A stretch of 32,509 bases of DNA from SZUA-87 sp041687805 (GTDB lineage: Bacteria > Actinomycetota > Acidimicrobiia > Acidimicrobiales > Aldehydirespiratoraceae), in contig JBDNJK010000002.1 in NCBI GenBank assembly GCA_041687805.1, forward strand, positions 1 through 32,509, written 5' to 3'. Positions 6,657 through 14,459 of this stretch are shown piece after piece (the first letter of the stretch is position 1; each line of letters starts with the position of its first letter). Both the position numbers and the translations under genes were made by a program. The notes beneath the pieces are model-generated. The model made no database searches. It saw only the letters and a list, made by a program, of their open reading frames with translations, and was not told the DNA's origin.

Positions 6657-7349
6657 TCAGCCGCCGATGGCGAGGGGATCGATACCGCAGTCGGTAAAGG
6701 CGTTCAGCATCTCGCCGACCGGAGGTGTTTCGCTGGCGGTGAAGTCGAGCTTGGAGATCAGACAGCGCGCCTGATCCTCGGTGACCCCCATCTCTTGGGC
6801 AAGAGAAGCGATCAGGCCGCCGTCGATGGCGGGGTCGCCTCCGAGGTCGGTGCCCCCGGAATTGTCAGCGGGAGGCGGAGCGACGTCGGTCGACCCTGTG
6901 TCGGTCGCACTTGTGTCGGTCGAGCCGGAGTCGGCGGAGCTGGGGTCGGTGATACCGCATTCGCGTTTGTTGTAGGCATCTATCCGGTTGCCGGCTTCTT
7001 CGAACTTCGGGTCGCTGAGCTCGCTGCTGAGCGAGTCGAACGCCAAGAGAACATTGTCGTCGTTCTCTTCGAGTGCGGTTGCGAGATCGTCTACGAATGT
7101 CGCCAGGATCTCGACATCGGCCTTGATCTCGGCGGGCGCAGCGGACACCGACGCCTTCACCTGATCGGCGAACTCGTGGATTCCGTCGGCTGTGGGGCTG
7201 TCGAGCGCATTACTGGAATCTTCGACCTTCTGCGCTAAATCACACCAGTTGGCTGACGAGGCCGCGCCCAAAAGGCCGCTGCCGCCGTCTCCACCGCATG
7301 CTGTTGCCAGCATGGTGGTAGCGATCAAGATTGTGGTGAGGCGCCGCAA
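6657..7349 (-). CDS. Predicted secreted lipoprotein, unknown function
   Basis: A 230-residue protein starting at TTG, with AAGGAGA (7355-7361) 5 nt upstream. The N-terminus RRLTTILIATTMLATAC is a lipoprotein-type signal with Cys18 as the likely lipidated residue, though the box (ATAC) is not fully canonical. A helical domain (about 30-135) contains two more cysteines. It is followed by a Ser/Thr/Asp/Pro-rich linker of five-residue repeats (GSTDT, SATDT, GSTDV) encoded by a 15-bp tandem repeat at about 6885-6937. A C-terminal domain (about 175-230) contains MGVTEDQARCLISKLDF and two cysteines, possibly a disulfide. No family is recognised. The long open extension upstream is not needed. Confidence 0.8.
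   Translation of the reverse strand: MRRLTTILIATTMLATACGGDGGSGLLGAASSANWCDLAQKVEDSSNALDSPTADGIHEFADQVKASVSAAPAEIKADVEILATFVDDLATALEENDDNVLLAFDSLSSELSDPKFEEAGNRIDAYNKRECGITDPSSADSGSTDTSATDTGSTDVAPPPADNSGGTDLGGDPAIDGGLIASLAQEMGVTEDQARCLISKLDFTASETPPVGEMLNAFTDCGIDPLAIGG
6885..6937. repeat. 15-bp tandem repeat coding a Ser/Thr/Asp linker
   Basis: GTCGGTCG recurs at 6885, 6900 and 6915, with a partial copy at 6930. It lies in frame in the lipoprotein gene and encodes five-residue repeats. Confidence 0.8.
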
Positions 7350-7354
7350 TTGAG

Positions 7355-7361
7355 TCTCCTT
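7355..7361 (-). promoter_or_regulatory. Ribosome binding site fixing the TTG start of the lipoprotein gene
   Basis: AAGGAGA on the minus strand, 5 nt before TTG 7349. It decides this start over the longer open frame that reaches back to 7586. Confidence 0.7.
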
Positions 7362-7514
7362 CGCAATCGGTCGTTGGTGTGAACCTACCTGCTCACGGAG
7401 TCCCGGGCGGCATTCGACGCCGAATCGACCAGAAACGATGACCTGATACTCCCCAACACCTATGCCGAGGTTCGCTACCGTCAGAGCACGCCGTTGACCG
7501 CGGCGATAGAGTGG

Positions 7515-7528
7515 CGAACATTTGTTCG
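7515..7528. promoter_or_regulatory. LexA-type SOS box upstream of the topoisomerase genes
   Basis: CGAACATTTGTTCG has perfect 5-bp inverted arms around a 4-bp centre and matches the core of the actinobacterial SOS consensus TCGAAC-N4-GTTCGA at 10 of 12 arm positions. It lies 30 bp before the GTG at 7559. A TTGACC at 7494-7499 is 17 bp from AACATT (7517-7522), so the box would cover a possible -10. Confidence 0.7.
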
Positions 7529-7558
7529 TCAATCCGTAGCTTCCAAGACGGAGAATCA

Positions 7559-10009
7559 GTGCCCCGACAGCTCGAATTCCAACCAAATTTCGCCCGTGAA
7601 GTAGTCAACGTGCCGGTTGCCGACGAGATGAGTGAGTCATTTCTCGCCTACTCGCTATCGGTGATCACCTCCCGAGCCATCCCCGACGTGCGCGATGGAT
7701 TGAAGCCAGTGCAGCGCCGCATTCTGTGGTCGATGCTGCAGATGGGGGTCAGGCCCGGTACGCCGTTTCGCAAATCAGCCCGCATCGTCGGCGACACGAT
7801 GGGGCGTTACCACCCTCATGGAGATTCCGCGATCTACGACGCCCTGACCCGGATGGGTCAGGGGTTCTCGCGGATGGTTCCGTTCATCGATCCGCAAGGC
7901 AACTTCGGCAGCCTCGACGACCCTCCCGCAGCATCGAGATACACCGAATGTCGTCTGGCCCCGGCTGCCATGCAGATGGTGAGAGAGCTCGACGAAGACA
8001 CCGTCGATTTCCGCCCTACCTACGACGGCGAGGGCGAGGAGCCGATCGTCTTGCCAGCGGCGTTGCCCAATATTTTGGTAAACGGCACCAGCGGCATCGC
8101 GGTGGGCATGGCCACCAACATGGCGCCACACAACTTGGCTGAGGTCGAGGCGGTGGTGGCGTTGGTGATGAACAAGCGTCGCCCACGCCCAACTGTCGAT
8201 GAGTTGATGGAGGTCATGCCAGGACCCGACTTCCCATCTGGTGGAATCGTGATCGACGACAGCCTCCGAGAGGCCTACGAAACCGGTCGTGGATCATTCC
8301 GAATACGAGCACGCGCCCACATCGAACAGATCACCCGAGGCCGACAAGCCATCGTGGTCACCGAGCTTCCATATCTCGTGGGTGTGGAGCGGGTGATCGC
8401 CAAAGTGAAGGACCTCGTCAACTCCGGGAAGCTCACCGGAGTCACCGGAATTGCCGACCTTTCTGATCACACCACCGACGTGGGATCAGTGCACCTCCAG
8501 ATCGATGTGAAGGCTGCTGTCAACCCACAGGCTGTGCTTCACGATCTCTACCGGCGGACCGCGCTCGAGGAGACCTTCGGCATCAACAATGTGGTCCTGG
8601 TCGACGGGGTGCCAACCACACTCGGTGTCTACGACCTCTGCCGCCACTACATCGACCATCGCCTCGAGGTCATCGTCAGGCGCACTCGCCATCGTCTCGA
8701 AAAAGCCCTCGAACGTCTCCACATTCTCGAAGGCCTGATCGTTGCTCTCGATGCCATCGATGAAGTCGTTGCGATCATCAGGTCGTCTCACGACTCTGGC
8801 GAGGCCCGCACCAGGCTGATGGAGCGTTTCAATCTCTCCCAGGTCCAGGCGGCACACATTCTCGAAATGCCGCTGCGGAGGCTCACTGCGCTGGCCAAAC
8901 TCGAGATCGAAACCGAGGTGGCCGAGCTGCGGGCCAACGTCGCCGAATACGAGAAGATTCTCGGATCGGAGCAACGCCGGCGCACGACCGTCCTCAAAGA
9001 GCTCCACGATCTGGTTGCCGACTTGGCTGTCCCGCGTCGATCCGAGATCCTCCAGCCCGCCGACATCCCCAGTTTCGAGGCTCCCCCGCTCGCGGCCACT
9101 CCCTCTGAGGTGGCAGATGAACCCTGCTTGGTCGCCATCTCCACGTCGGGGCACATTGCGTCCACATCTCCCGATCATGCAAAGCATGCGACCGCTGGCC
9201 GCCATGACCTCATCTCCTGCGAGGTTGTGTCGACCACTGCCTCGATCGTGTCGGCGATCACATCTGAAGGTCGGGTGTTCCACGTGAGAGGAGCTGATCT
9301 TCCGGATTCGTCAGGGCGCACGCGGGGTGCTGATGTCTCCCAGGTGATGGGCTTCAATAGGGGTGAGGTAGCCAGGGGATTGGTTTCATCAACTCAAGGT
9401 GAGGCCACCAATGTTGTGGTGGTCACCTCCAATGGACTTGCCAAGCAGTTGAGCGTTGATGAGGTCATCTCCACCAAACCCGGGCGCACGATCATCGGGC
9501 TCAAGGGCACGGCATCGGTGGTAGCGGTGTTCGCCGCGTCGCCCGGCTCGGAGATGGTCATAGTCGCATCAGATGGTCAAGCACTGCGAACATTGGTTGA
9601 TTCGATAAGTCTGCAAGGGCGAGGCGCGGGTGGAGTCGGAGCAATGAAACTGCGGTCCGGAGCCACGGTCGTGGGCGCAGGTTTGGCCTCGTCGGCTGAA
9701 TCGACTGGCGAATCACTGGTTCTGGCGGCAACTTCGGATTCCGGATTGAAGACCACCTCGACATCGGAAATTCCGCTGAAAGGCCGTAATACGCAAGGCG
9801 TCCGGTTGGTGAGGTTGCCGTCCGCAGCGTCCTTGACACTCGCCTACATCGGCTCGGCGACGGGCCTGCTCGCGCAAATGTCGGGCGATGTTGATCCCAA
9901 AAAGCTCGACCCTCATCCCGTGCCGCTCTGGGTGGAGGCCACCCGACGTGATCTGGTTGCCCCTCCCACCGAACGGTTGATCCGAGTGATCGCCCCCGGG
10001 CGGTGGTGA
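7559..10009 (+). CDS. parC: Type IIA topoisomerase subunit A (ParC/GyrA family)
   Basis: An 816-residue breakage-reunion subunit. The catalytic tyrosine is Tyr128 in AASRYTECR. The quinolone region HPHGDSAIYDALTRM keeps Ser90 and Asp94, the residues linked to drug sensitivity. DGLKPVQRRILW and IAVGMATNMAPHNL are hallmark blocks. The C-terminal beta-pinwheel has about four blades with loose versions of the GyrA box (QGRGAGG, KGRNTQG) but no true QRRGGKG, and the partner resembles actinobacterial ParE, so a decatenating topoisomerase IV-like role is preferred over gyrase. GTG 7559 is selected by GGAG at 7550-7553; the open frame from 7511 would run through the SOS box. One base separates it from subunit B. 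Confidence 0.85.
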   Translation: MPRQLEFQPNFAREVVNVPVADEMSESFLAYSLSVITSRAIPDVRDGLKPVQRRILWSMLQMGVRPGTPFRKSARIVGDTMGRYHPHGDSAIYDALTRMGQGFSRMVPFIDPQGNFGSLDDPPAASRYTECRLAPAAMQMVRELDEDTVDFRPTYDGEGEEPIVLPAALPNILVNGTSGIAVGMATNMAPHNLAEVEAVVALVMNKRRPRPTVDELMEVMPGPDFPSGGIVIDDSLREAYETGRGSFRIRARAHIEQITRGRQAIVVTELPYLVGVERVIAKVKDLVNSGKLTGVTGIADLSDHTTDVGSVHLQIDVKAAVNPQAVLHDLYRRTALEETFGINNVVLVDGVPTTLGVYDLCRHYIDHRLEVIVRRTRHRLEKALERLHILEGLIVALDAIDEVVAIIRSSHDSGEARTRLMERFNLSQVQAAHILEMPLRRLTALAKLEIETEVAELRANVAEYEKILGSEQRRRTTVLKELHDLVADLAVPRRSEILQPADIPSFEAPPLAATPSEVADEPCLVAISTSGHIASTSPDHAKHATAGRHDLISCEVVSTTASIVSAITSEGRVFHVRGADLPDSSGRTRGADVSQVMGFNRGEVARGLVSSTQGEATNVVVVTSNGLAKQLSVDEVISTKPGRTIIGLKGTASVVAVFAASPGSEMVIVASDGQALRTLVDSISLQGRGAGGVGAMKLRSGATVVGAGLASSAESTGESLVLAATSDSGLKTTSTSEIPLKGRNTQGVRLVRLPSAASLTLAYIGSATGLLAQMSGDVDPKKLDPHPVPLWVEATRRDLVAPPTERLIRVIAPGRW

Positions 10010-10010
10010 C

Positions 10011-12065
10011 GTGAATCCCAAGCAACACGCTTCACGCGAATACGACGCCGATGCCATCGAGACTCTCGAAGGCCTCGACGCGGTGCGAAAACGGCCCGGG
10101 ATGTACATCGGCGGCACCGGGTCCGACGGTCTCATGCACCTTGTCTGGGAGATCATCGACAACGCCGTCGACGAGGCATCCGCCGGGTTTGCCAAAAAGA
10201 TCGATGTCATCCTCCACCGCGACAAGTCGGTTGAGGTCTACGACGATGGCCGGGGCATTCCGGTCGACACTCACACGAAGCGCAAAGTTTCGGCCCTTGA
10301 GGTGGTGTTCACCGAACTACATGCCGGAGGCAAATTTGGCGGCGGTGCCTACACCTCGTCGGGCGGCCTCCACGGTGTTGGTGCGTCGGTGGTCAACGCG
10401 CTGGCATCAAAGTTGGTGGCCGAAGTGGATCGTGACGGAGCCACCCATCAGCTCTGGTTCAGTGAACGCCGGGCCGGCCACTTCGACGGCACAAAGTTTC
10501 GTGCCGGACACAAACTCGAAAAGATCAAGAGGATCTCCAAGAACAAGACCGGCACACGGGTCCGGTTCTGGCCCGATTTCGACATTTTCGATCCCGAGGC
10601 GCGAATCGACGTCGATGAGATCTGTGAGCGCTGCACAAACGCATGTTTTCTGGTCCCGGGGATGCGGATCACCGTCGACGATCGCAGGGTGGGCGGTCGC
10701 CCCGACAAGTTCGTGTTCGTCTCGCGGGGCGGGTTGGCAGATCTGGTGGATCATCTGTCGATCGGCGAGAGCGCCAGCCAAGTTATTTCGGTCAACGGCA
10801 TTGATTCGTTCGTCGAGAAGGTGCCGGTCAACGGCAAGATGACCGATGTCACCCGGGAGTGCACGGTCGACGTGGCGCTGCGATGGGTCAAGGGCTACGA
10901 CACGACGGTGGTGTCGTTTGTCAACACCATCCCCACAACTCACGGCGGCACCCACTTGGCCGGTTTCGACAAAGCGCTCACCCGGGTCGTCAACAACATC
11001 TTGCTGAAGGACACCCGCAAGCTGGCCAAGTTGGCCAAGGCGAATCAACACCGCGCCACCAAGGATGATGTTCAGGAGGGGCTGGTCGCTGCGCTCAAGG
11101 TGACGTTCGCCGAGCCTCAGTTTCGAGGCCAGACCAAACAGGAGCTGGGAACACCGGCTGTTGAGGGAATCGTGGCCCGAATCATCTACGACCAGCTCAA
11201 GGAGTGGTTCGACGTCGGAGGTGGTCCGCGCACTCACGTCAAGGCCATCGGCGACAAGATCACCAACGCCGTACTCAATCGTGTGGCTTCCAAGCAGGTA
11301 CTGCAGGCGAAGCGCAAGGCGGCGAGCCTGGGCTCCACCGGTATGCCTCAGAAGTTGGCCGACTGCCGAAGTCATGGAAAAGATTCCGAGCTGATCCTGG
11401 TAGAGGGAGACTCTGCAGCCGGGCCGGCAAAGCGCGGGCGCGACAGCGAGACCATGGCGATCCTGCCGTTGAGGGGAAAGGTGGTCAACGCCGCGAAGGC
11501 CTCCACCAAACAGGTGCTAGACAACGCCGAAGCCAAAGCTCTTTTCACCTCCATCGGGGCTGGTGCCGGCAAGGACTTCAACATCGACGATGCCCGCTAC
11601 GGCCGCATCGTGATCCTCTGCGACGCCGATGTCGACGGCAGCCACATTCGTTGCCTTCTGCTCACCTTGATCCACCGCTACATGAGACCAATGCTCGAGA
11701 ACGGCAACGTATTTGCCGCGCAACCGCCGTTGTTCACCACCAAGGTCGGCGACGAAATCTACCGGGCCTACTCAGACGAAGATCGCGATCGCATCACCGA
11801 CGAGATTTGCAAAGGTAATCGGAAGCGAGAAAACGTGAGGTGGCAGCGGTTCAAGGGCCTCGGCGAGATGAACGTCGACGAGCTCCGTTACTGCGCTCTC
11901 GACCCCGCTACCAGAACTCTTCGTCGGCTCACAATGGACGACGGCAAGCAAGCAAGCGATGCCGCAAAGATGTTTGATGTCCTGATGGGCAACGATGTGT
12001 CGAAACGCCGCAATTTCCTGGTCAAGAATTCAGCCGTGTTCGACGACTCGATACTCGACATCTGA
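10011..12065 (+). CDS. parE: Type IIA topoisomerase subunit B (ParE/GyrB family)
   Basis: A 684-residue ATPase subunit. The GHKL site shows WEIIDNAVDEA (Glu47, Asn51), DDGRGIP (about 78-84) and GGLHGVGASVVNALA (about 118-132). The TOPRIM domain has LVEGDSAAGPAKRGRD (about 462-477) and DADVDGSHIRCLLLTL (about 538), and the C-terminal RFKGLGEMN block is present. Phrases such as VTREC-VDVALRW--GYDTTVVSFVN and GGTHLAGFDKA are, from memory, close to actinobacterial ParE, and the length suits ParE. The GTG begins one base after the subunit A stop, so the pair is translationally coupled. A gyrase B annotation cannot be excluded without a tree. Confidence 0.87.
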   Translation: MNPKQHASREYDADAIETLEGLDAVRKRPGMYIGGTGSDGLMHLVWEIIDNAVDEASAGFAKKIDVILHRDKSVEVYDDGRGIPVDTHTKRKVSALEVVFTELHAGGKFGGGAYTSSGGLHGVGASVVNALASKLVAEVDRDGATHQLWFSERRAGHFDGTKFRAGHKLEKIKRISKNKTGTRVRFWPDFDIFDPEARIDVDEICERCTNACFLVPGMRITVDDRRVGGRPDKFVFVSRGGLADLVDHLSIGESASQVISVNGIDSFVEKVPVNGKMTDVTRECTVDVALRWVKGYDTTVVSFVNTIPTTHGGTHLAGFDKALTRVVNNILLKDTRKLAKLAKANQHRATKDDVQEGLVAALKVTFAEPQFRGQTKQELGTPAVEGIVARIIYDQLKEWFDVGGGPRTHVKAIGDKITNAVLNRVASKQVLQAKRKAASLGSTGMPQKLADCRSHGKDSELILVEGDSAAGPAKRGRDSETMAILPLRGKVVNAAKASTKQVLDNAEAKALFTSIGAGAGKDFNIDDARYGRIVILCDADVDGSHIRCLLLTLIHRYMRPMLENGNVFAAQPPLFTTKVGDEIYRAYSDEDRDRITDEICKGNRKRENVRWQRFKGLGEMNVDELRYCALDPATRTLRRLTMDDGKQASDAAKMFDVLMGNDVSKRRNFLVKNSAVFDDSILDI

Positions 12066-12111
12066 GATCGATCGCCCTCGGTTGTCACACCGATGATGTA
12101 AAACTAGCTCG

Positions 12112-12978
12112 ATGACATCTGAGGTCACGCCAACCGACGGTCAACCAGACGACTCGGCCGCGGTCGCTCCGCCCTTGAAGCGGCCGAAGCGGCTATCACC
12201 CTCAGGCGCGTCCGCATTCCAGCAATGTGCGAAGAAGTGGCGCCACCGTTACATCGAACACCTGCCCGACCCGCCAGGCGAGGCCGCGTTGGTGGGTAGC
12301 TTCGCTCACCGAGTTCTGGAGTTGCTGATGCAGCTCGACTCCGACCAGCGGACCAAAGAATCGGCCCGTGAAATTGCGGCAAGAGAATGGCCCACATGGG
12401 AGTCCGGCAAAGATTTTAAGTCGCTCGAACTAGACACCGACGCCGCTCGCGGTTTCAAGTGGAAGTCGTGGAATGCGGTGTCCAATCTCTGGCAGCTCCA
12501 AACGCCACCGGAGATCGAAGTGAAGGCCACCGAACAGAATGTTCAGGCAACGCTTGCCGGCGTGCCATTTCGTGGCGTCGTCGACCGGCTGGATCTCGAG
12601 GACGACCGTTTGGTGGTCACCGACTACAAGTCGGGTAGTGCCCCTCGGTCGGCTAGGTATCGCGACGAGAAGTTGCCCCAGGTTCTGCTCTATGCCGCGG
12701 CGATAGCCGATACGAGCGGCGAGGTCCCGTCAAAAGTCAGGTTGCTGTTCTTGGGCGAGCGAACTCAAGAGGTTTCCGCTGAGGTCACCGACTCGCGCCT
12801 CGAAGAGGTCACGGGAGCGCTGGCCGACACGTGGGGTGCAATTGATGTTGCCTGCACAAACGACGATTTTCCCACGAAGGTGGGGCCGTTGTGTGGTTGG
12901 TGCCCCTACGTCGGGATCTGCGCCGACGGCACAGCCGCGGTAGCTAAGAGAAATAAATCACAGTCCCGCCGAAACTGA
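12112..12978 (+). CDS. PD-(D/E)XK nuclease of RecB/Cas4/AddB type with Fe-S cysteines
   Basis: A 288-residue RecB-family exonuclease. Nuclease residues are His66 (GSFAHRVLE), Asp158 (GVVDRLD), Asp171 and Lys173 (VVTDYKSG). Cys39 (SAFQQCAKKW) together with Cys261, Cys264 and Cys270 (CGWCPYVGIC) reproduces the one-plus-three cysteine pattern that holds a 4Fe-4S cluster in AddB and Cas4. Free-standing members occur in actinobacteria (mycobacterial Rv2119 is one, from memory). It lies 46 bp after parE on the same strand, so it may belong to the same transcript. The first about 25 residues look disordered. Its 3' end overlaps the convergent small membrane gene by 21 bp. Confidence 0.85.
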   Translation: MTSEVTPTDGQPDDSAAVAPPLKRPKRLSPSGASAFQQCAKKWRHRYIEHLPDPPGEAALVGSFAHRVLELLMQLDSDQRTKESAREIAAREWPTWESGKDFKSLELDTDAARGFKWKSWNAVSNLWQLQTPPEIEVKATEQNVQATLAGVPFRGVVDRLDLEDDRLVVTDYKSGSAPRSARYRDEKLPQVLLYAAAIADTSGEVPSKVRLLFLGERTQEVSAEVTDSRLEEVTGALADTWGAIDVACTNDDFPTKVGPLCGWCPYVGICADGTAAVAKRNKSQSRRN

Positions 12979-13230
12979 GTGGGCACGGCGCCAAAGGTAG
13001 CGAGCCAGCAGAAGTGCTCCGGCTGCGCCAACGGCGATGGCCACACCGGTGTTGACCAATAAGGAGTCAGCCGGAGGGTCGGCTACGGGCGGGGTGACGT
13101 TGGGCGCAGCTGGTGGGTCATCGACAACCGGGGTTGGTGGGGAGTCGTCGCGTATCAACGCATCGACTGGGGCAGGACCTGCCTCCGAAGGAGCGGGTCG
13201 GCGCCGATTCTTCTGAGGGTCATACACCAT
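12958..13230 (-). CDS. Small proline-rich tail-anchored membrane protein, ParA-linked
   Basis: A 90-residue protein with a basic N-terminus (QKNRRRP, about residues 6-12) and a Pro/Asp/Ala-rich middle. One hydrophobic segment near the C-terminus (about 57-80, LLVNTGVAIAVGAAGALLLA) is followed by RYLWRRAH. No family is recognised. Its ATG lies inside the 3' end of the ParA gene (11-bp overlap), a strong sign of coupled translation. A cytoplasmic basic N-terminus and a membrane anchor would suit a ParA-activating membrane partner, but that is inference. Confidence 0.7.
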   Translation of the reverse strand: MVYDPQKNRRRPAPSEAGPAPVDALIRDDSPPTPVVDDPPAAPNVTPPVADPPADSLLVNTGVAIAVGAAGALLLARYLWRRAHSVSAGL

Positions 13231-14008
13231 GAGCGACCTCCGTGGAGATTATGAGATCGAACAGGTGGTCAAACTCAGCGGCTGCTTCTTGAGCCCCAGG
13301 TCGTTTGCCCATCGAATGGATGGGCATGGACCCAGCGGATGCTTCAGGAATGGCGGCGCGAAGATGCACGGCCGGCAGAACCATGTCGCCGTGGTCGTTG
13401 CGAAGTTGTTCGTCCCAGTACCGGGCATCGCGGGTGCGGCCCAGCCGATTGACCGCCACACCTGCAATTTCCAACGGCACTCGTCGACGCTCCGAGATTC
13501 GATTCACAGTGCGCAGGATTTGGCCCACCCCGTCGGAGGCCCAAGCTCCGGGTTCGGTCACCACTAGTGCTCGATCAGCGGCGAAGAGGCCGTTGACGGT
13601 GAGAAGGCCCAAGGATGGTGGACAGTCGATGATCACGACGTCGTGGTGGACCCCCTCGAGGGCGATTGCCAAACGGTCGTTGGCGCCGATCGGATCGGTG
13701 AGTAGTTGTGGTTCGCGGGCGGCTAGTGCTGGGGTGGATGGCACGACCGATGGTGGTCGACCTCCCTCGTCGGGCCAGCCGGACGTGACTCGAAGACCAG
13801 CGATCGCACCGGATCGCTCTTCGGCCAATGCCTGATCAACGCTGAAAGGAGCATCCCAAACTCCGAGCCCGGTGGTGGCGTTGGCCTGCGGGTCGAGGTC
13901 GATGACAAGGCAGTCGAGATGGCGCGACCAAGCGGTGGCCGCCAGGCCAAGCGCAACGGTGGTCTTGCCAACCCCGCCCTTCTGATTGACAACAGCGATC
14001 ACAGGCAC
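13220..14008 (-). CDS. ParA-family (MinD/ParA) ATPase without a ParB
   Basis: A 262-residue ATPase. The deviant Walker A NQKGGVGKTT (residues 8-17, signature Lys10 and Lys15), VIDLDPQANAT (about 35-45) and Walker B VVIIDCPP (about 124-131) are intact. ParA proteins form ATP-dependent dimers on DNA and position chromosomes, plasmids or complexes. No ParB, parS-like site, rRNA methyltransferase gidB or origin is nearby, so this is an orphan ParA, not the chromosomal segregation gene. The GTG start lies 6 nt after TAGCTT. Neighbours are an unknown protein 43 bp upstream and the small tail-anchored protein overlapping its stop. Confidence 0.9.
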   Translation of the reverse strand: MPVIAVVNQKGGVGKTTVALGLAATAWSRHLDCLVIDLDPQANATTGLGVWDAPFSVDQALAEERSGAIAGLRVTSGWPDEGGRPPSVVPSTPALAAREPQLLTDPIGANDRLAIALEGVHHDVVIIDCPPSLGLLTVNGLFAADRALVVTEPGAWASDGVGQILRTVNRISERRRVPLEIAGVAVNRLGRTRDARYWDEQLRNDHGDMVLPAVHLRAAIPEASAGSMPIHSMGKRPGAQEAAAEFDHLFDLIISTEVAHGV

Positions 14009-14014
14009 GAGCCA

Positions 14015-14020
14015 AAGCTA
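14015..14020 (-). promoter_or_regulatory. Leaderless -10 hexamer of the ParA gene
   Basis: TAGCTT on the minus strand, followed by 6 nt and GTG 14008. ParA may therefore have its own promoter within the presumed operon. Confidence 0.5.
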
Positions 14021-14051
14021 GCGAACCCAGAGGCTGGAAGTAGACCCGGCC

Positions 14052-14360
14052 TCAGGCCGCCATTGATCTTGTGGCGACTCTGACGATGTCATCGAGGGCA
14101 TCGATGAGCCGCGGGTTGGTGTCGAAGAGGTGGCGTACGGCCGGAGAATCCCATACGTGGCAGAGCATTTCGGGGTGGATGCCCGCCTCGATCCAAGCTT
14201 CGGCAATGTGTCGAATAGCGCTGTCGACGGTTGGATCGGCAGCAGCAATAGTGGCGTTCGCCATTCTTTCGATCTCGCTGTCTGTGAGTCGGATCAGCGG
14301 TTCGCGGACCAAGTCGAGCCGGTATTGGATGGCTTCGGCTGCAATCCGAGTGTGGTTCAA
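14052..14360 (-). CDS. Hypothetical helical protein upstream of ParA
   Basis: A 102-residue soluble protein, nearly all helical (for example DSEIERMANATIAAADPTVDSAIRHIAEAWIEAG). It has one cysteine and no membrane segment. No family is recognised. It starts at TTG 14360 with only a weak AGGA about 10 nt away, so a later start is possible. It precedes the ParA gene by 43 bp on the same strand. A TATCCT hexamer at 14403-14408 may be its -10, giving a leader of about 36 nt. Confidence 0.6.
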   Translation of the reverse strand: MNHTRIAAEAIQYRLDLVREPLIRLTDSEIERMANATIAAADPTVDSAIRHIAEAWIEAGIHPEMLCHVWDSPAVRHLFDTNPRLIDALDDIVRVATRSMAA

Positions 14361-14402
14361 CGCTGGTCGTTCCTGTCAGAGAGTGATGTCAGAACCTGGT
14401 GT

Positions 14403-14408
14403 AGGATA
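14403..14408 (-). promoter_or_regulatory. Candidate -10 for the ParA operon
   Basis: TATCCT on the minus strand between hemH and the 102-residue gene. The repeats at 14418-14459 occupy its -35 region, and no recognisable -35 is seen. Confidence 0.3.
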
Positions 14409-14417
14409 GAAAATCTC

Positions 14418-14459
14418 GCGCGATGAGTGGCGGATAGTGCGCGTTACGCGCGATTAGTG
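14418..14459. repeat. Three phased imperfect direct repeats ending in AGTG
   Basis: GCGCGATGAGTG (14418-14429), GCGGATAGTG (14430-14439) and GCGCGATTAGTG (14448-14459) end 10 and 20 bp apart. They overlap the hemH stop and sit upstream of the candidate ParA-operon promoter. Confidence 0.5.

Noticed and set aside
7511..7558. Upstream GTG start for parC at 7511
   Set aside because: It would translate through the SOS box and has no Shine-Dalgarno sequence. GTG 7559 has GGAG 5 nt upstream and gives the usual N-terminus.
8486..9283. 265-codon open frame on the minus strand inside parC
   Set aside because: Shadow frame of a strongly conserved topoisomerase gene; no domain or start signal.
10407..11375. 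322-codon open frame on the minus strand inside parE
   Set aside because: High-GC shadow frame opposite conserved ATPase and TOPRIM-leading sequence; no recognisable motifs.
12082..12110. Promoter (TTGTCA with TAGCTC) before the RecB-type nuclease
   Set aside because: TAGCTC lacks the final T of the local -10 consensus and leaves only 1 nt before the ATG; TAAAAC at 12099 is also off-consensus. Too weak to list as a feature.
13220..14008. ParA as the chromosomal parAB locus near an origin
   Set aside because: No parB, gidB, rpmH, dnaA or DnaA-box cluster is visible, so it is treated as an orphan ParA.
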